A stretch of DNA of 64,000 bases, taken from NCBI GenBank assembly GCA_014526335.1, contig JACTAT010000035.1, positions 2,982,344 to 3,046,343 of the forward strand. Reading direction: 5' to 3'. This document shows positions 21,401 through 30,900 of the stretch, piece by piece. Made by a program: the position numbers and the translations under genes. Source of the DNA: Chrysaora quinquecirrha. Its lineage: Eukaryota > Cnidaria > Scyphozoa > Semaeostomeae > Pelagiidae. Position 1 is the first letter of the stretch, and each line of letters starts with the position of its first letter. The notes beneath the pieces are model-generated. The model was not told the origin of the DNA, searched no databases, and was given only the letters and a program-made list of their open reading frames with translations.

Positions 21401-24242
21401 AGAATGTTTTGGAGAACCGTTCGAGGTATAGAGAAGACGAACAGGGTGGAGGCCCAAGAGTTGAGGAAACAGAGAGTGACAGTTTTCTAGACTTTAGCCA
21501 AAGCAGAGACGATGACGAAACCTTTTATAGCAGTATGAACACCTATCAAGATTTAAAAACTCCTGGTGCTGCTCCTCAACATGCGTCATTTACAGTAGAA
21601 AGTTCGAACATAAGTCAGCATTATGGGAGAGAAAAGGAAGACAACGCAAAGGAGAGGAAGAAGAGCGGATTACGCTGCACTAAACCGGGATGCAGCAAGG
21701 AATTTTCAAGGAAGGATGCCCTTCAAAGACATCTCGATAGTGTGCACAAGGGAATGAAAATCGCGTGCCCACAGTGTAGCAAACTTTTCCGGGACAAAGC
21801 TGCCCTAAAAAGACATGCCACTAACCACCATGACAGCCAGGATTTTCAATGTGATGCGGTCGACTGTGGAAAAACATTTTCCTCGAAAGATAGCCTGGCA
21901 CATCACAAGAAGGCAAAACATTTTCAAGGCAATCTTTTTAGATGCGATGCTCCGCAATGCAGAGCGAAATTCACCCACAGGCACTTGTTGGAGGGTCATA
22001 TGGTGACACACACTGGAGAGAGTGATTTGGAGTGTCCCCTATGTAGCTCAAAATTCACTTACAGGCACAACCTCGCAAGACACAAGCTAAAGTGTAAAGG
22101 CAAGGGAAGGGCACCACCTGGTTCAGGAGGATTTGAATGCAAGGTGAACGGCTGTGGGAAAAAATATGCCGACAACAGGTGCTTGAAGAGGCATTTTTCA
22201 GCATCTCACAGTAAAATAAAATACATGTGCGAGTTCTGTAAGACGCAGTTCTCCTACAGATCTGGTTTATCCAGACACGCATGTGCAGTGCAGAAACTCT
22301 AAGTGGTAGAGAGAACTGTGGGCCCTGAGTAAAACATAACAAGGACGCTAAGTCATTAATTTGACAACAATAATGTGTGGTTTATACTTTTTATTATAAT
22401 ACGATTTTCGTTTTGTTGGTAAACTCAACTTTTGTTACTATACGAGTATTTTGCTGTTTGAATAGCTACTATTTCTAGATTAGGTTTACAGTAAGAAGCC
22501 GCCAGTTCCGCCATTTTGTTTAGTTTCTATAACCATTCCTAGGTCTATAGGTGAGTTTCGTATTATTCTTACGGTATTTATGTATTTATCGTTTTGTCTA
22601 AAGAAATATAATTCGACTTTGATTCATTGAAATTTGCAGCACTTTTTGAATGGTTCAATATTTCATGGTTGTCTAGAGTTTTCATTTCGCGCAACTGACT
22701 CTCTATAAGAAAGCAGCGAGCGTCGGGAGTCAGGTATCAATAACTAGTTGTATAAATTAGCGCGACTTTTCATAAAATGGAAGCCCAGAACACTCTTCTA
22801 TTAAAAAAGCGTATGTTTGGAGCTGTTTTTTACAGATGTAGGCCCCACAAAACGCATCACTGTCTGCTTAGAGATACTTCCCGTTCATACAACACCGTTG
22901 CAATTTCTCTAATGAGTTGCACGCCCACCACTGTACTGATGGTATCCCTCCACTGTACTGAACATCCACCCCTGTACTGATGGTATCCCTCCACTGTACT
23001 GAACATCCACCCCTGTACTGATGGTATCCCTCCACTGTACTTATGGTATCCCTCCACTGTACTGAACATCCACCCCTGTACTCATGGTATCCCTCCACTG
23101 TACTGATGGTATCCCTCCACCCAACTCATGGTATCCCTCCACTGTACTGAACATCCACCACTGTACTCCAGGTATCCCTCCACTGTACTGAACATCCACC
23201 ACTGTACTCATGGTATCCCTCCACTGTACTCATGGTATCCCTCCACGCAACTCATGGTATCCCTCCACTGTACTGAACATCCACCACTGTACTCATGGTA
23301 TCCCTCCACTGTACTCCAGGTATCCCTCCACTGTACTGAACATCCACCACTGTACTCATGGTATCCCTCCACTGTACTCCAGGTATCCCTCCACTGTACT
23401 GAACATCCACCACTGTACTCATGGTATCCCTCCACTGTACTCATGGTATCCCTCCACTGTACTGAACATCCACCACTGTACTGCACACCCACCACTGTAC
23501 TGCACATACGTTATGCGGGGTGGTTTTCTTGAGTAGCAGTCAAGGAAATCAACTCGGCAACATTTGAATTCTTTACCTAATATTGTCGCTATGTCTTTGA
23601 CATCAGTGTCTTTAAGGTCCTAAGCCTATGATTAGCTGTTCAGAGACACCAAGAAATGATGTCGCTGACATATTGCTAGCTGTGGGAGAGGTAATTATAC
23701 GAGTGGTTCCAAAATTTCGCTAGCCTATATCACAAAACTCGTCGACAGCTTGTGGCGTACACTTTTTTTCAATAAGCAACTGGTCAATAAGCAACTAAGG
23801 GCTTAGATTTGCTCAAATATTTTGTTGACTTGAAATAGCTTTCTTTATACAATATATCATTGCAAACTTATTGCAAATTACATTGAGCAGCATGAAAGTA
23901 GCCCAAAAAAGAGTTTTTACGGGGTACCCAGTCTTTCTGTGAGGGTTGAAAGACTAGATATGTTAAGCAACTTCGAGGGCTAGACCGAAAGCCCAGTTGC
24001 TTATTAGAAAAATGTTTATTGGAATCCACGCTTGAAGAATGAACTTTTTCGGTTCAGTGTATTGTTATACAATGAACTGGTTTTACCAATGATATTAATA
24101 AAAATAAAATAAAAGAAGTATCAATATGATTTAAGATATAAAACTTCATTTTTAGATGGATATTCCTGGATTGATGATTGGACAACGTGAATACTACCCT
24201 TACGTTTATTTCAATGTCAAACTGAATTTATTTGAACGTTAA
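6403..24242 (+). CDS. ATP6V1C: V-type H+-ATPase subunit C, 13 exons
   Basis: Subunit C of the cytosolic V1 sector, the stalk subunit that clamps V1 to V0 and leaves on reversible disassembly. Exons: 6403-6525, 6738-6805, 8191-8274, 8815-8909, 9011-9102, 9882-9980, 10694-10762, 11047-11139, 11988-12081, 13042-13107, 13199-13270, 14063-14155, 24156-24242. All junctions are GT-AG and in phase. Landmarks: [20 protein letters not shown] at the start, [27 protein letters not shown], the highly conserved [19 protein letters not shown], and the C-terminal YYPYVYF. Length is about 378 residues (human 382). Exon 3 is two bases short at an A run (8198-8202), which throws it out of frame although exon 4 resumes correctly; an assembly error is likelier than a pseudogene. 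Intron 12 is about 10 kb because it hosts the 14360-23522 transposon. Confidence 0.95.
7619..8029. mobile_element. TA-flanked palindromic MITE
   Basis: CACCTTTTCAACTAAG at the left is mirrored by CTTAGTTGAAAAGGTG at the right, with GCCTCG plus TTTCAAAA continuing the inverted repeat; TA lies on both sides (7617-7618, 8030-8031). It sits in ATP6V1C intron 2. Confidence 0.75.
9532..9680 (+). mobile_element. Decayed terminus related to the 14360-23522 transposon
   Basis: It starts CACCCCGTACAACGTGAGTG, close to the CACCCCGCATAACGTATGTG end of the large element, then runs into degenerate units of the form CAGTA-x2-GTGGAGG followed by GGATATCATCAGTA or GTGCCAATA. No matching right end is seen, so it is a truncated relic in ATP6V1C intron 5. 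Confidence 0.6.
10205..10385 (+). mobile_element. tRNA-derived SINE, copy 1
   Basis: An A-box-like TAGCTCGGTGG and a B-box-like GGGTTTGAATCC are followed by the family tail GTGCCACTAGTGGAAAAATC and CATTCATAAACAAAAATAT. Related copies lie at 36369, 37287 and 48468-48730. It lies in an ATP6V1C intron. Confidence 0.65.
11182..11435. mobile_element. TA-type MITE
   Basis: CACG plus T-run plus CTTATAAGAAC on the left is mirrored by TTCTTATAAGGAAAAATGCGTG, which is followed by TA. It is the same family as 3595-3977 and begins 43 bp after ATP6V1C exon 8. Confidence 0.65.
11455..11640. repeat. Copy of the GTTTGACAAACAATG repeat family
   Basis: Left half TGCTTGTCTAACATTG and right half AATGTTTGACAAACAATC are inverted and surround GGCCAAACG-type sequence. 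It is a diverged member of the family seen more completely at 50700-50970. Confidence 0.5.
11641..11927. mobile_element. Inverted-repeat MITE (GGCTAAAC...GTTTAGCC)
   Basis: GGCTAAACTAGGAGAC plus TCGCGCGTGACATTG at 11656-11690 is mirrored by CATTGATG-type sequence ending GTCTCCTCGTTTAGCC at 11915. Internal GCGAGTGACAAGCGAGCAAC suggests further short repeats. GC content is higher than in surrounding intron. Confidence 0.6.
12270..12440. repeat. Foldback repeat family (GATAAACAGCGGAAAC)
   Basis: GCGATAAACAGCGGAAACAT at the left and ATGTTTCCGCTGTTTATCGC at the right enclose GTCTGTTTCTGACGTTCAT and GAGGAGTGTCAGACGAAAAA. Other copies or fragments: 5195-5420, 12570-12660, 28420-28470, 31560-31620, 33965-34505, 36205-36320, 42489-42731. 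Confidence 0.65.
13335..13570 (+). repeat. Minisatellite, about 28-bp degenerate unit
   Basis: Repeated units around GAGGAGCCAACGGGGTAGGA with variants (GAGGAGCCAGGGGTAGGAAC, GGAGCAAGAAGAATAAGAGC) run for about eight copies in ATP6V1C intron 11. No coding signal. Confidence 0.75.
14355..14359. repeat. 5-bp target-site duplication, left (GTTTT)
   Basis: GTTTT precedes the left terminus CACCCCGC and recurs at 23523-23527 just after the right terminus GCGGGGTG. An exact duplication on both sides supports a cut-and-paste insertion. Confidence 0.8.
14360..15544 (+). repeat. Left terminal inverted repeat
   Basis: The outer 600 bp are tandem units (see 14379-14958); the inner 585 bp are unique AT-rich sequence. 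Identity with the right copy stops between CCTTGTT and the next base at 15545. The inner end is 125 bp from the transposase stop codon. Confidence 0.92.
14379..14958 (+). repeat. 19-bp/22-bp alternating tandem units in left TIR
   Basis: Two unit types share the core AGTACAGTGG. The short one is 19 bp (AGTACAGTGGTGGATGTTC). The long one is 22 bp (AGTACAGTGGAGGGATACCA plus TG, or CTGG in place of CATG). About 28 units occur in a non-random order, mostly one short followed by one or two long. There are no spacers, so this is not a CRISPR array. The mirror array is 22924-23503. Confidence 0.9.
15669..20271 (-). CDS. Candidate RNase-H-like (DDE) transposase, spliced
   Basis: Exons read: 20271-19521, 19133-17628 (about 502 codons), 17198-16961, one near 16501 (3' end unclear), 16137-16003, 15846-15669 (stop TGA). 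Phases agree except around the fourth. A second Met at 20241 (MDPRFKAF) is a likelier start. The first exon has an acidic region, then [20 protein letters not shown] and [17 protein letters not shown]. Exon 2 has [13 protein letters not shown], a Lys/Gly-rich basic stretch, and [15 protein letters not shown]. Exon 3 has [21 protein letters not shown] propose D of FDGE, D of VWDSTH and E of SENFF as the catalytic triad, with an insertion domain between the second D and E as in hAT and P transposases. The C-terminus holds [13 protein letters not shown]. It resembles uncharacterised transposase-like proteins I recall from cnidarians. Transposition role is inferred from fold-like motifs and location between TIRs. 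Confidence 0.7.
16586..16950. mobile_element. TA-type MITE nested in transposase intron
   Basis: CACTCTTTTTTTTATAAGAA on the left and TTCTTATAAAAAAAAGAGTG on the right are complementary, flanked by TA on both sides (16584-16585, 16951-16952). It lies in the third transposase intron, 10 bp from the exon edge at 16961, so it inserted beside the splice donor without touching the GTATGC. Confidence 0.8.
20272..21246. promoter_or_regulatory. Divergent intergenic region inside the transposon
   Basis: About 975 bp separate the transposase start from the zinc-finger start, AT-rich and without an open frame of note. GGCTATAAACACC at about 21142 is a plausible TATA element roughly 100 bp upstream of the zinc-finger ATG. 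No transposase-side TATA was recognised. Confidence 0.45.
21247..22302 (+). CDS. C2H2 zinc-finger protein carried by the transposon
   Basis: Single-exon, 351 residues. Residues 1-140 are polar and acidic without a recognised domain. From about residue 144 there are seven fingers: CTKPGC...H...H, CPQC...H...H, CDAVDC...H...H, CDAPQC...H...H, CPLC...H...C, CKVNGC...H...H and CEFC...H...C. Linkers are short with only one TGE-like linker. The alternating C-x4-C and C-x2-C spacing resembles TFIIIA-type arrays. It is divergent from the transposase and ends 36 bp before the right TIR. Seven fingers would cover about 21 bp, close to the 19/22-bp units of the TIRs, so TIR binding is a reasonable but untested inference. 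It could instead be a captured host factor. Confidence 0.85.
   Translation: MSQNSRPKHQQKSVFRSPQPGFQNRNVLYNQELESSTFCAEPLTLPKPVFTENVLENRSRYREDEQGGGPRVEETESDSFLDFSQSRDDDETFYSSMNTYQDLKTPGAAPQHASFTVESSNISQHYGREKEDNAKERKKSGLRCTKPGCSKEFSRKDALQRHLDSVHKGMKIACPQCSKLFRDKAALKRHATNHHDSQDFQCDAVDCGKTFSSKDSLAHHKKAKHFQGNLFRCDAPQCRAKFTHRHLLEGHMVTHTGESDLECPLCSSKFTYRHNLARHKLKCKGKGRAPPGSGGFECKVNGCGKKYADNRCLKRHFSASHSKIKYMCEFCKTQFSYRSGLSRHACAVQKL
22338..23522 (-). repeat. Right terminal inverted repeat
   Basis: Inverted copy of 14360-15544, equal in length; the mirrored tandem array is 22924-23503. It is followed by GTTTT at 23523-23527, the right target-site duplication. Confidence 0.92.
23760..24016. mobile_element. 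MITE with AATAAGCAACT subterminal motif
   Basis: CACTTTTTTTCAATAAGCAACTGG on the left (after TA) is mirrored by CCAGTTGCTTATTAGAAAAATG on the right. A related copy is nested at about 48990-49250. It sits between the large transposon and the last ATP6V1C exon. Confidence 0.6.
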
Positions 24243-24945
24243 ATTTATATTTTGTAATTCAAATTTTATTGTCAATGTAGAAGCTAAAGTATAGGAAGTA
24301 TTACATCAACCAATGGACAAAGGAAGAGACTCTTGTTCCATTATAATTTAGAAATTTATAATGATTTTGGCTAGATTCGATCCATCTTACGTTGTATGCA
24401 TAAATTGTGAAAGGATAGATTTACGAGCTTCAGTTCAAAGATATATGGTTTCATTTTTGACAAATTTTTCATTAATCATATTATTTCAATTTCTATCTGC
24501 CAGCACACCAATGAAATCATGTCCACTCTTGCGAGGAAATTTTGCCAGCTTAAGTTTTCACGAGGAAAAAGATTTATTTCATTCACAGATAATTCATTTG
24601 TCAGTAACAACATAATTTCGTGGAGAATTCAGTTTCCTGGAAACAAACACCCCCTGCTGTGTTTCCTGGAAAGAAGAGAAAAGACAAAGACCCCCTGTGG
24701 TGGTTGGAGCCTCGATTTGAACCGATATTATTTCCTGTCTCAGACCACGTGGAACATGATGAGCATGCTTGCTTGTCAGCTTGTGGTTTCTCGGTTTGGT
24801 CCTCATGTGAATATTACATAACTGTATCTGCTGAAACGTTACTTTGTTCTTATGTTAATCATTGCTGATGATTAATAATAAATAACTCCTGCTTTTAGGT
24901 GACCTTTCTCAAGTTTTAGTCAGGAAAAACAAGACGTAGTTCAAG
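24243..24945. other. Intergenic, ATP6V1C 3' side to GULO start
   Basis: About 700 bp that should contain the ATP6V1C 3' UTR and the GULO promoter. I see no gene in it. An AATAATAAATAA stretch near 24872 could serve as a polyadenylation signal. Confidence 0.5.
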
Positions 24946-27900
24946 ATGACCATTGAAGGAAAGTCAAACCATCTTTTTACAAACTGGGCAAAAACATTCT
25001 CATGTCAGCCTGAACTGTATTTTGAGCCCAAGACAGAGGAAGAAATAAGAGCGGTATGATTCTAGTTATGTAATTTTACTTGATCACTTTTAGAGCATTA
25101 GGTACTTTTCTAAGGAACTTTTGAATTTTGAATACTTTTTTATCACGGCAAATAATCAAGAATTAGAAAGCCGGTTCCATTCATTTGCAGTCAAAAATCA
25201 CATAAATTGTACATTAAGCATGCATCCAATGTTTCTTTGAGTAGTCTTGAGCTTTGCTCACATGCAAGTGTCTCTCTATTATTGTTATGACCATTGTATG
25301 TGCAGTTAAAATTAAGGAACTATTAAGGAACTTTTGGAACTACAACTGCCTCAAAAGAGGCCCAAAAATGAGGAACTTTAAGAACTAGGTCTTAAGGTAG
25401 GTTCCTTATAAAAAAGCGTGTAAATTCATGTAATAAATTTCTTCAAAGATCTGCATTCAACATCATTAGTACCATAACACCAGCCTTAGCTTAAGGGTAG
25501 AGGTTATCTAAAATAGCCCGGGTAAAATGTTGTGTCAAAAAGCTTGGAGCCTAAAAATGGCCCCAAAACAGGACTTTTTTGATCATGATGATCAAGAGTT
25601 ATACTGTAGATAGGTAAAATGTTTTTACAAAAAGCCGAGAGTCTGATAAAAGCCCCCAACTCAGGGCACAATACATTTTAGACCTTGCTTTTATGATAAA
25701 ATGACTGAATAGTATAAGCCAGTATTGATTTTTTCCATCAGATTTTGCTCAAGGCATCTGGAAACAAGAAAAGAGTCAAACTTGTTGGATTTGGACATTC
25801 ACCATCTGATATATCATGCACCAAAGACTACATGATGTGTCTTTCAAAATTCAACAGAGTTCTGCAGGTATCGTTTTGTTATTAGAAATTTTAAGCTCAT
25901 TTAATTATTGATACTTAGAGAAGTTTTGAGATGAATATTGTTTTGATATATTGTATGAGGGAGCATTTCAGTGCTTGCGTGTGAACCCTGTTAACCCTTT
26001 TTGGAAATCCTATCTTTCTATGGAAATATATCTAAGACATTCCCTTATGTTAAAGCAGACACCTTGTATTCTTTTTGGAGAGAGCCAGGTGTAGTGGCAA
26101 TGTAGTCCAATCCAGTCACTTGTTTGGAAGGAGCTTAGTCAGGTTGGGATTCAAGCCCTAGCCATGGTTGCTTCACACGTAATAAAATAACTAAATAACA
26201 TTTTGGGCCAACATTGGAGTGGGTGGACTTGTCCATAGAGGTGGGCCGACTTGGTAGGGGGCCGACTTGGCAGTGGGCTGACTTATTTAGAAAGAGTTTC
26301 ATTGTTACCTTCATCTAATGCCTTCTTATGCCCCAGGCACTTGCTTTGTACTGCTCCTTGCACGTATATAACACTCTTATTAATTAGCTTAATTTCACAC
26401 TGACTTGTATCTTCTAGATTGACAGCAGAAAGCACACAGTAAAAGTCCAAGGTGGAATAATGCTAAGAGATTTAAATGAAGTTCTGGAAAGAAATGGCTT
26501 AGCAATGCAAAAGTAAGAGTCAGTAGATGCTTTGTTCTTTATTTTGTCGAAAGATGGGGAATGAAGTTGAGGATTTAATTGGATAAGTCATAAAGCATCT
26601 GCCACAGGCAGAGGATCTATTTTCAAACAATTTGGTGGTCCCAATTAAGACAATTTAAAATTTTATGACCCGGATGTTAAAATAAGAGAGTTATTTCAAA
26701 CCTCTGGAACATTGGGATGGGCAGAGATGAACTGTCATTACATAAATGTAGTGAGGAAATGAGATGCAAGAACTTTTTGGTGCAGGTTTACTTTGTTAGC
26801 AATGACAATTTGAAGCAGGGACACCCTCCTAGTGACAGCCCTAAATACTTAAAAGCACCAATCTATAAAACGAGAGACAAATAAGACAACTTGACCCTGA
26901 AAGTTTCAATCAAGGGGCAGTTACTTCCAATTATCTCATACCCTTGCTCCAAAATCTATTGTTTTCATGGAAATTCTTTTGAAAATCCTTTTGTTTTTTG
27001 TTAATTCTAGTAAAGCAAAATACCCCACGGTTGAATCATTAATTTCAGCTGTCACAAAAGTCCCTGAACATAGGTGCCCCAAGATTCAATAGTCTTTCTC
27101 CTTGTGTGATAAATCTCTAATGATCCCTAATTCTTTGAACACTAATAATACAATTCTCTGTTTCATTTAGCTTACCTGCAATTGATGATATCACATTAGC
27201 AGGCATCATTGCAACCGGCACTCATGGATCTGGTGTCAATTATGGTATCATAGCAACCCTGGTAGGTTCCCAGGGGGGTACTCAGTAACTTTCAATACGG
27301 GGGGTCCATGCCACTATTTCCTTGCAGACCCCCAAATATTGAGTTTAATGTTTTGGAGACCCCAAATATTGTTATCTATTTTTGAACCCCTAAAATGTTT
27401 TCTCGGATTTAGCCATCAGGTTCATGACAATTTACAATTTATAAGCCCTTGGCAGTTGGATGGCATTGTAATGAATTGCACCAAATCGCAAGATTCTTCC
27501 GTCAGATTTGTGGACCCCAAATATTGAATTTTTGTCCATGTTATATTCACAGACCCCAAATATTGAATAAGCTTAAGATTTCGGACCCCAAATATTGGCA
27601 TGGACCCCCCCGTTTTGAAAGTTAATGAGTACCCCCCCTGGGGGTAGGTTGTTCTTTGCTTCGATATCCTTTTTTAGACCAAATGACCCATAACCAAATT
27701 TTCTTCCACCAATACTCGACATCCAGTTAGTTCAAGGCTCTGTCATTAAATTGGTCAATAAGTCCTGCTGTCAAAAAAATATGGCAATTTTTTCTGTGGC
27801 TGGCAAAATCACTCTTTTGCATTCATGGATCATTTATGCTATTAAGACTTAAAGCTATGGAAAACAATGGGAAGTAAAAAAGAACCACTGCAGAAGCATG

Positions 27901-30900
27901 GAGCATCTTTGCTTCATTAGGGGGAGGGTTGACCAAACGAAATTTCAACAATTACTGTGATACTACAAGTTGAAGTTATACAATCAAAATTTTCTGGAAT
28001 ATGCAATATTTTCTCCATTTTTTGACTAGGTCGGAGGTTTAGCCAGCCACAATTCTCCAGAGCAACAAATATTGAGACCTATTCATTGCATGCAATGCAG
28101 AATCGATTAAACTCTATATGTAGCAAGCAAAAACGTTAGTCAATCTTTTGGATTTGTAAAGGATTCTGATGTTCAAAGATGTTTCGGCTTTGTAAAATCT
28201 GATATAGAATCTAATTGATACTGCATTACATACAATGAATAGATCTCAATATTTGTTGCTTTGGAGCATCGTGGCTGGCTGAACGTCAGACCTAGTTGGA
28301 AAATGTAGAAAATATGGCAAATTCCGGAAAATGTTGATTGTATAACTTCGACTTGTAGTATCGCACTAATTGTCGTTATCCCCCTCCCTCGAAAACTATT
28401 GTTGGGACAGCCGTGGTTTCCAGCGTTTATGCTCTGAGGAGTATCAGCCAGAGATTTTCGCACTTTTTCTTGCAACTCTTGCTCAGTATTTACTCAGCTC
28501 AGCAGCAGCCATTTAATTACGGAATGATAGTAGTATAGTTGTAAGCTTAATGATTATATTGTTATTCAGGTTTTAGAGTTGGAGATGATGACAGCTGATG
28601 GCAAGATCATCACTTGTAGTAATGAAGTTAATGCTGAGCTGTTCAAGGCTGCATTGCTTAGTCTTGGTGCGCTGGGTGTTATTTTAACAATTACACTACA
28701 GTGTGAGCCTGCCTTCATGCTGCATCAAGTTACGGAATCAGAGACCCTGGATAAGGTATCTTTATCAACTAAAATTTAGCTTTTTACATTTTTCAGGGCG
28801 TATTTTTTTTTGTCACATTCTGTTTTCAGCAAACGCCTTCTCTTTAGAGTAGACATCAAAACTTGATTTTTGGTAGCATCTTCTGAAAACGGCAGGTTGG
28901 GTAGGCCTCGAAAACCTTCTGTCCCTGAAGCTGGAAGGTTTCGTAGACATGACAAGCAATCTTGCTCTGGCTTTAAAATGAATGGTTTAGTTCGAGTTTG
29001 TTCTAATCAGCCTTCATTTCCTTCATTTCCTACCATTTTCAGAATTTGGAAGCCAAAAACAAGAGGTTTCCAAAAAATACGCCCTCTGGGTTGTCTTTTT
29101 CTGAAGGTTTCTGAGAGATCAAACTTCTGTGAGGCCGTTTTTTGGATAACTCTTGGGAAAATTAAAGACTTTAGAGGCTTCTAACTCCCTCCTGACTTCA
29201 GAGCTGGTATGGTTTCGCAACCTTTGCAGAGGTTTCCAAGATTTGGGAGAGATTCTCCTTTTCAAATAATTTTCTCTAAAGTCTTCCGTTTTTTAATAAA
29301 GTGCTCTCTTTGGCGTCTGGATTTGGAACCCTACAAGTCTACTTTCTCAGAGTACGAGACTTATCAAATCCTTAGGTCGTATTTTTGGCCATTTTTTCAA
29401 GGATTTTGCAGACTTTCACGGCATCTTTCAGCATGCCTCAGAAAATCGACTAATTTTGGAGCCTTCTAAGGGCATACTTTTTTGGTCACATTCTGTTTTC
29501 AGTAGATGACTTCTCTTTTCGGTAGACGTCGAAACTTTTTTTTGGTACCATCTTCTGAAAAAGGCAGGTTTGGTAGGTCTCCAAAACCTTCTGTGCACGA
29601 AGCTGGAAGGTTTCGCAGACATCGCAAGGAATCTCGTTCTCTCTCAAAATGAATGATTTAGTTCAAGGATGTTCTGATCAGCCTACCGCTTTCGGCAAGT
29701 TTTTTTTGGTGCAAGAAACTTTTTCCTGCTAAGTCTTCTATTCTCAGATTTGGAAGATCTGCCAAAAACAGAAGGTTACCAAAAAATACGCCCTTAGTCT
29801 TCCACCTTGAGAGCTGAAATGTTTTGCAGGCACTTCAGAATATTCAATGCTTGTCGTTCTCAATATTCCCAATCGTTTGACTTATGTTTTCAAAAATTTG
29901 TTAAGTCAGCATAACCTTCTTATCTATAAAGCTACATTATCAGTAAAGCTCCTGTGGGTAAGGTCACTCCTTAAGAGTTGAAACAAGTTTGAAATCAACT
30001 TCTTGCGGTGTAGTTTGGGAACTTCATATTTTCTAGACTCTACAAGATCTTGAAGAAGATGTGCATAAGAGTGACCATTTCAAATTCTTGTACCATCCTC
30101 ATACAAACAGATGTGTCAAGTATCATATTAAAAGAACCACCCAGGTATGATTCGAAACATTTCAGTGCGTCACTCAATTTACTCATGTCCGTTACAAAGC
30201 TCAAATGAAAATGTTTCAAAACATTGTACAATAATTGACTGGTTAACTAATTTTTCAAATCAAGGTTTTCGTTTAGTTTAGGTTGGATGTTTAAGTGGTG
30301 TTAGATTTTCCTTGTTCATTTTAAGATCGTGATAATTTCTTAGAGAATTCTTAAGAAATTTAAAAAATTCCTAGGATTTTCATCGAATTTCAATTATACA
30401 GTAGCTTGTTGAATTTCGTGGTGCACACACAAGAATCTTGTGGTTCTACAGTTGACATCCGCTATCTCGAACTCTCAAGGGAAACTGGAATTTGTTCGAG
30501 ATATCGAATGTTCGAAATAACGGATGCCCCATATAAATATAAAAAGTTAGTTTTTAAGTCAGAAAAGGAACCCCTATTAACATTCAGGGTTACTGATCCC
30601 AAATTTCATCAAACAAGTCTGGTATTTTTTACATAGGAGTCAAAGCTCATCTGCTTTCATCCCTGCTATTGGTGAAATGGAGATAATGGCGATGCAGCAC
30701 ATCTCGAAAGAGAACAGCTTCATCTATTGTATACATGGGCAGCATATCACTTAGCTGCTGCTATTCCCGCTCCGCTAGGCGAACTTATACATATTTTCAG
30801 CCTGTCTCTTTATCCAGTTCAGTTCTGCAGGAAATTTGGCAAAGTTCGAGATAAAGAGCAGGTTTTCCTCCATGGGAAATCGAAAATGGTTCGAGACAGC

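Larger units (their letters stand above)
14360..23522. mobile_element. 9.16-kb two-gene DNA transposon with 1185-bp TIRs
   Basis: The terminal inverted repeats are 14360-15544 and 22338-23522. Positions x and 37882-x correspond throughout, so there are no length differences, and every stretch compared is identical. Termini read CACCCCGCATAACGTATGTG. A 5-bp duplication GTTTT flanks the element. Inside are a spliced transposase-like gene (20271 to 15669, minus) and an intronless seven-finger C2H2 gene (21247-22302, plus), divergent over about 1 kb. It fills intron 12 of ATP6V1C; without it the intron would be about 0.8 kb. Transib and ProtoRAG elements also make 5-bp duplications, but their ends are CAC(A/T)(A/T)TG and I see no RAG1-like core. 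I cannot assign a named superfamily. Identical TIRs imply recent insertion or gene conversion. Confidence 0.9.

Noticed and set aside
14360..23522. Transib/ProtoRAG assignment
   Set aside because: The 5-bp duplication fits, but the termini are CACCCCGC rather than CAC(A/T)(A/T)TG and no RAG1-core motifs were recognised in the transposase.
28870..29469. Frames of 104 and 86 codons in GULO intron 5
   Set aside because: They coincide with dispersed repeat sequence also found at 43822-44110 and contain no domain.
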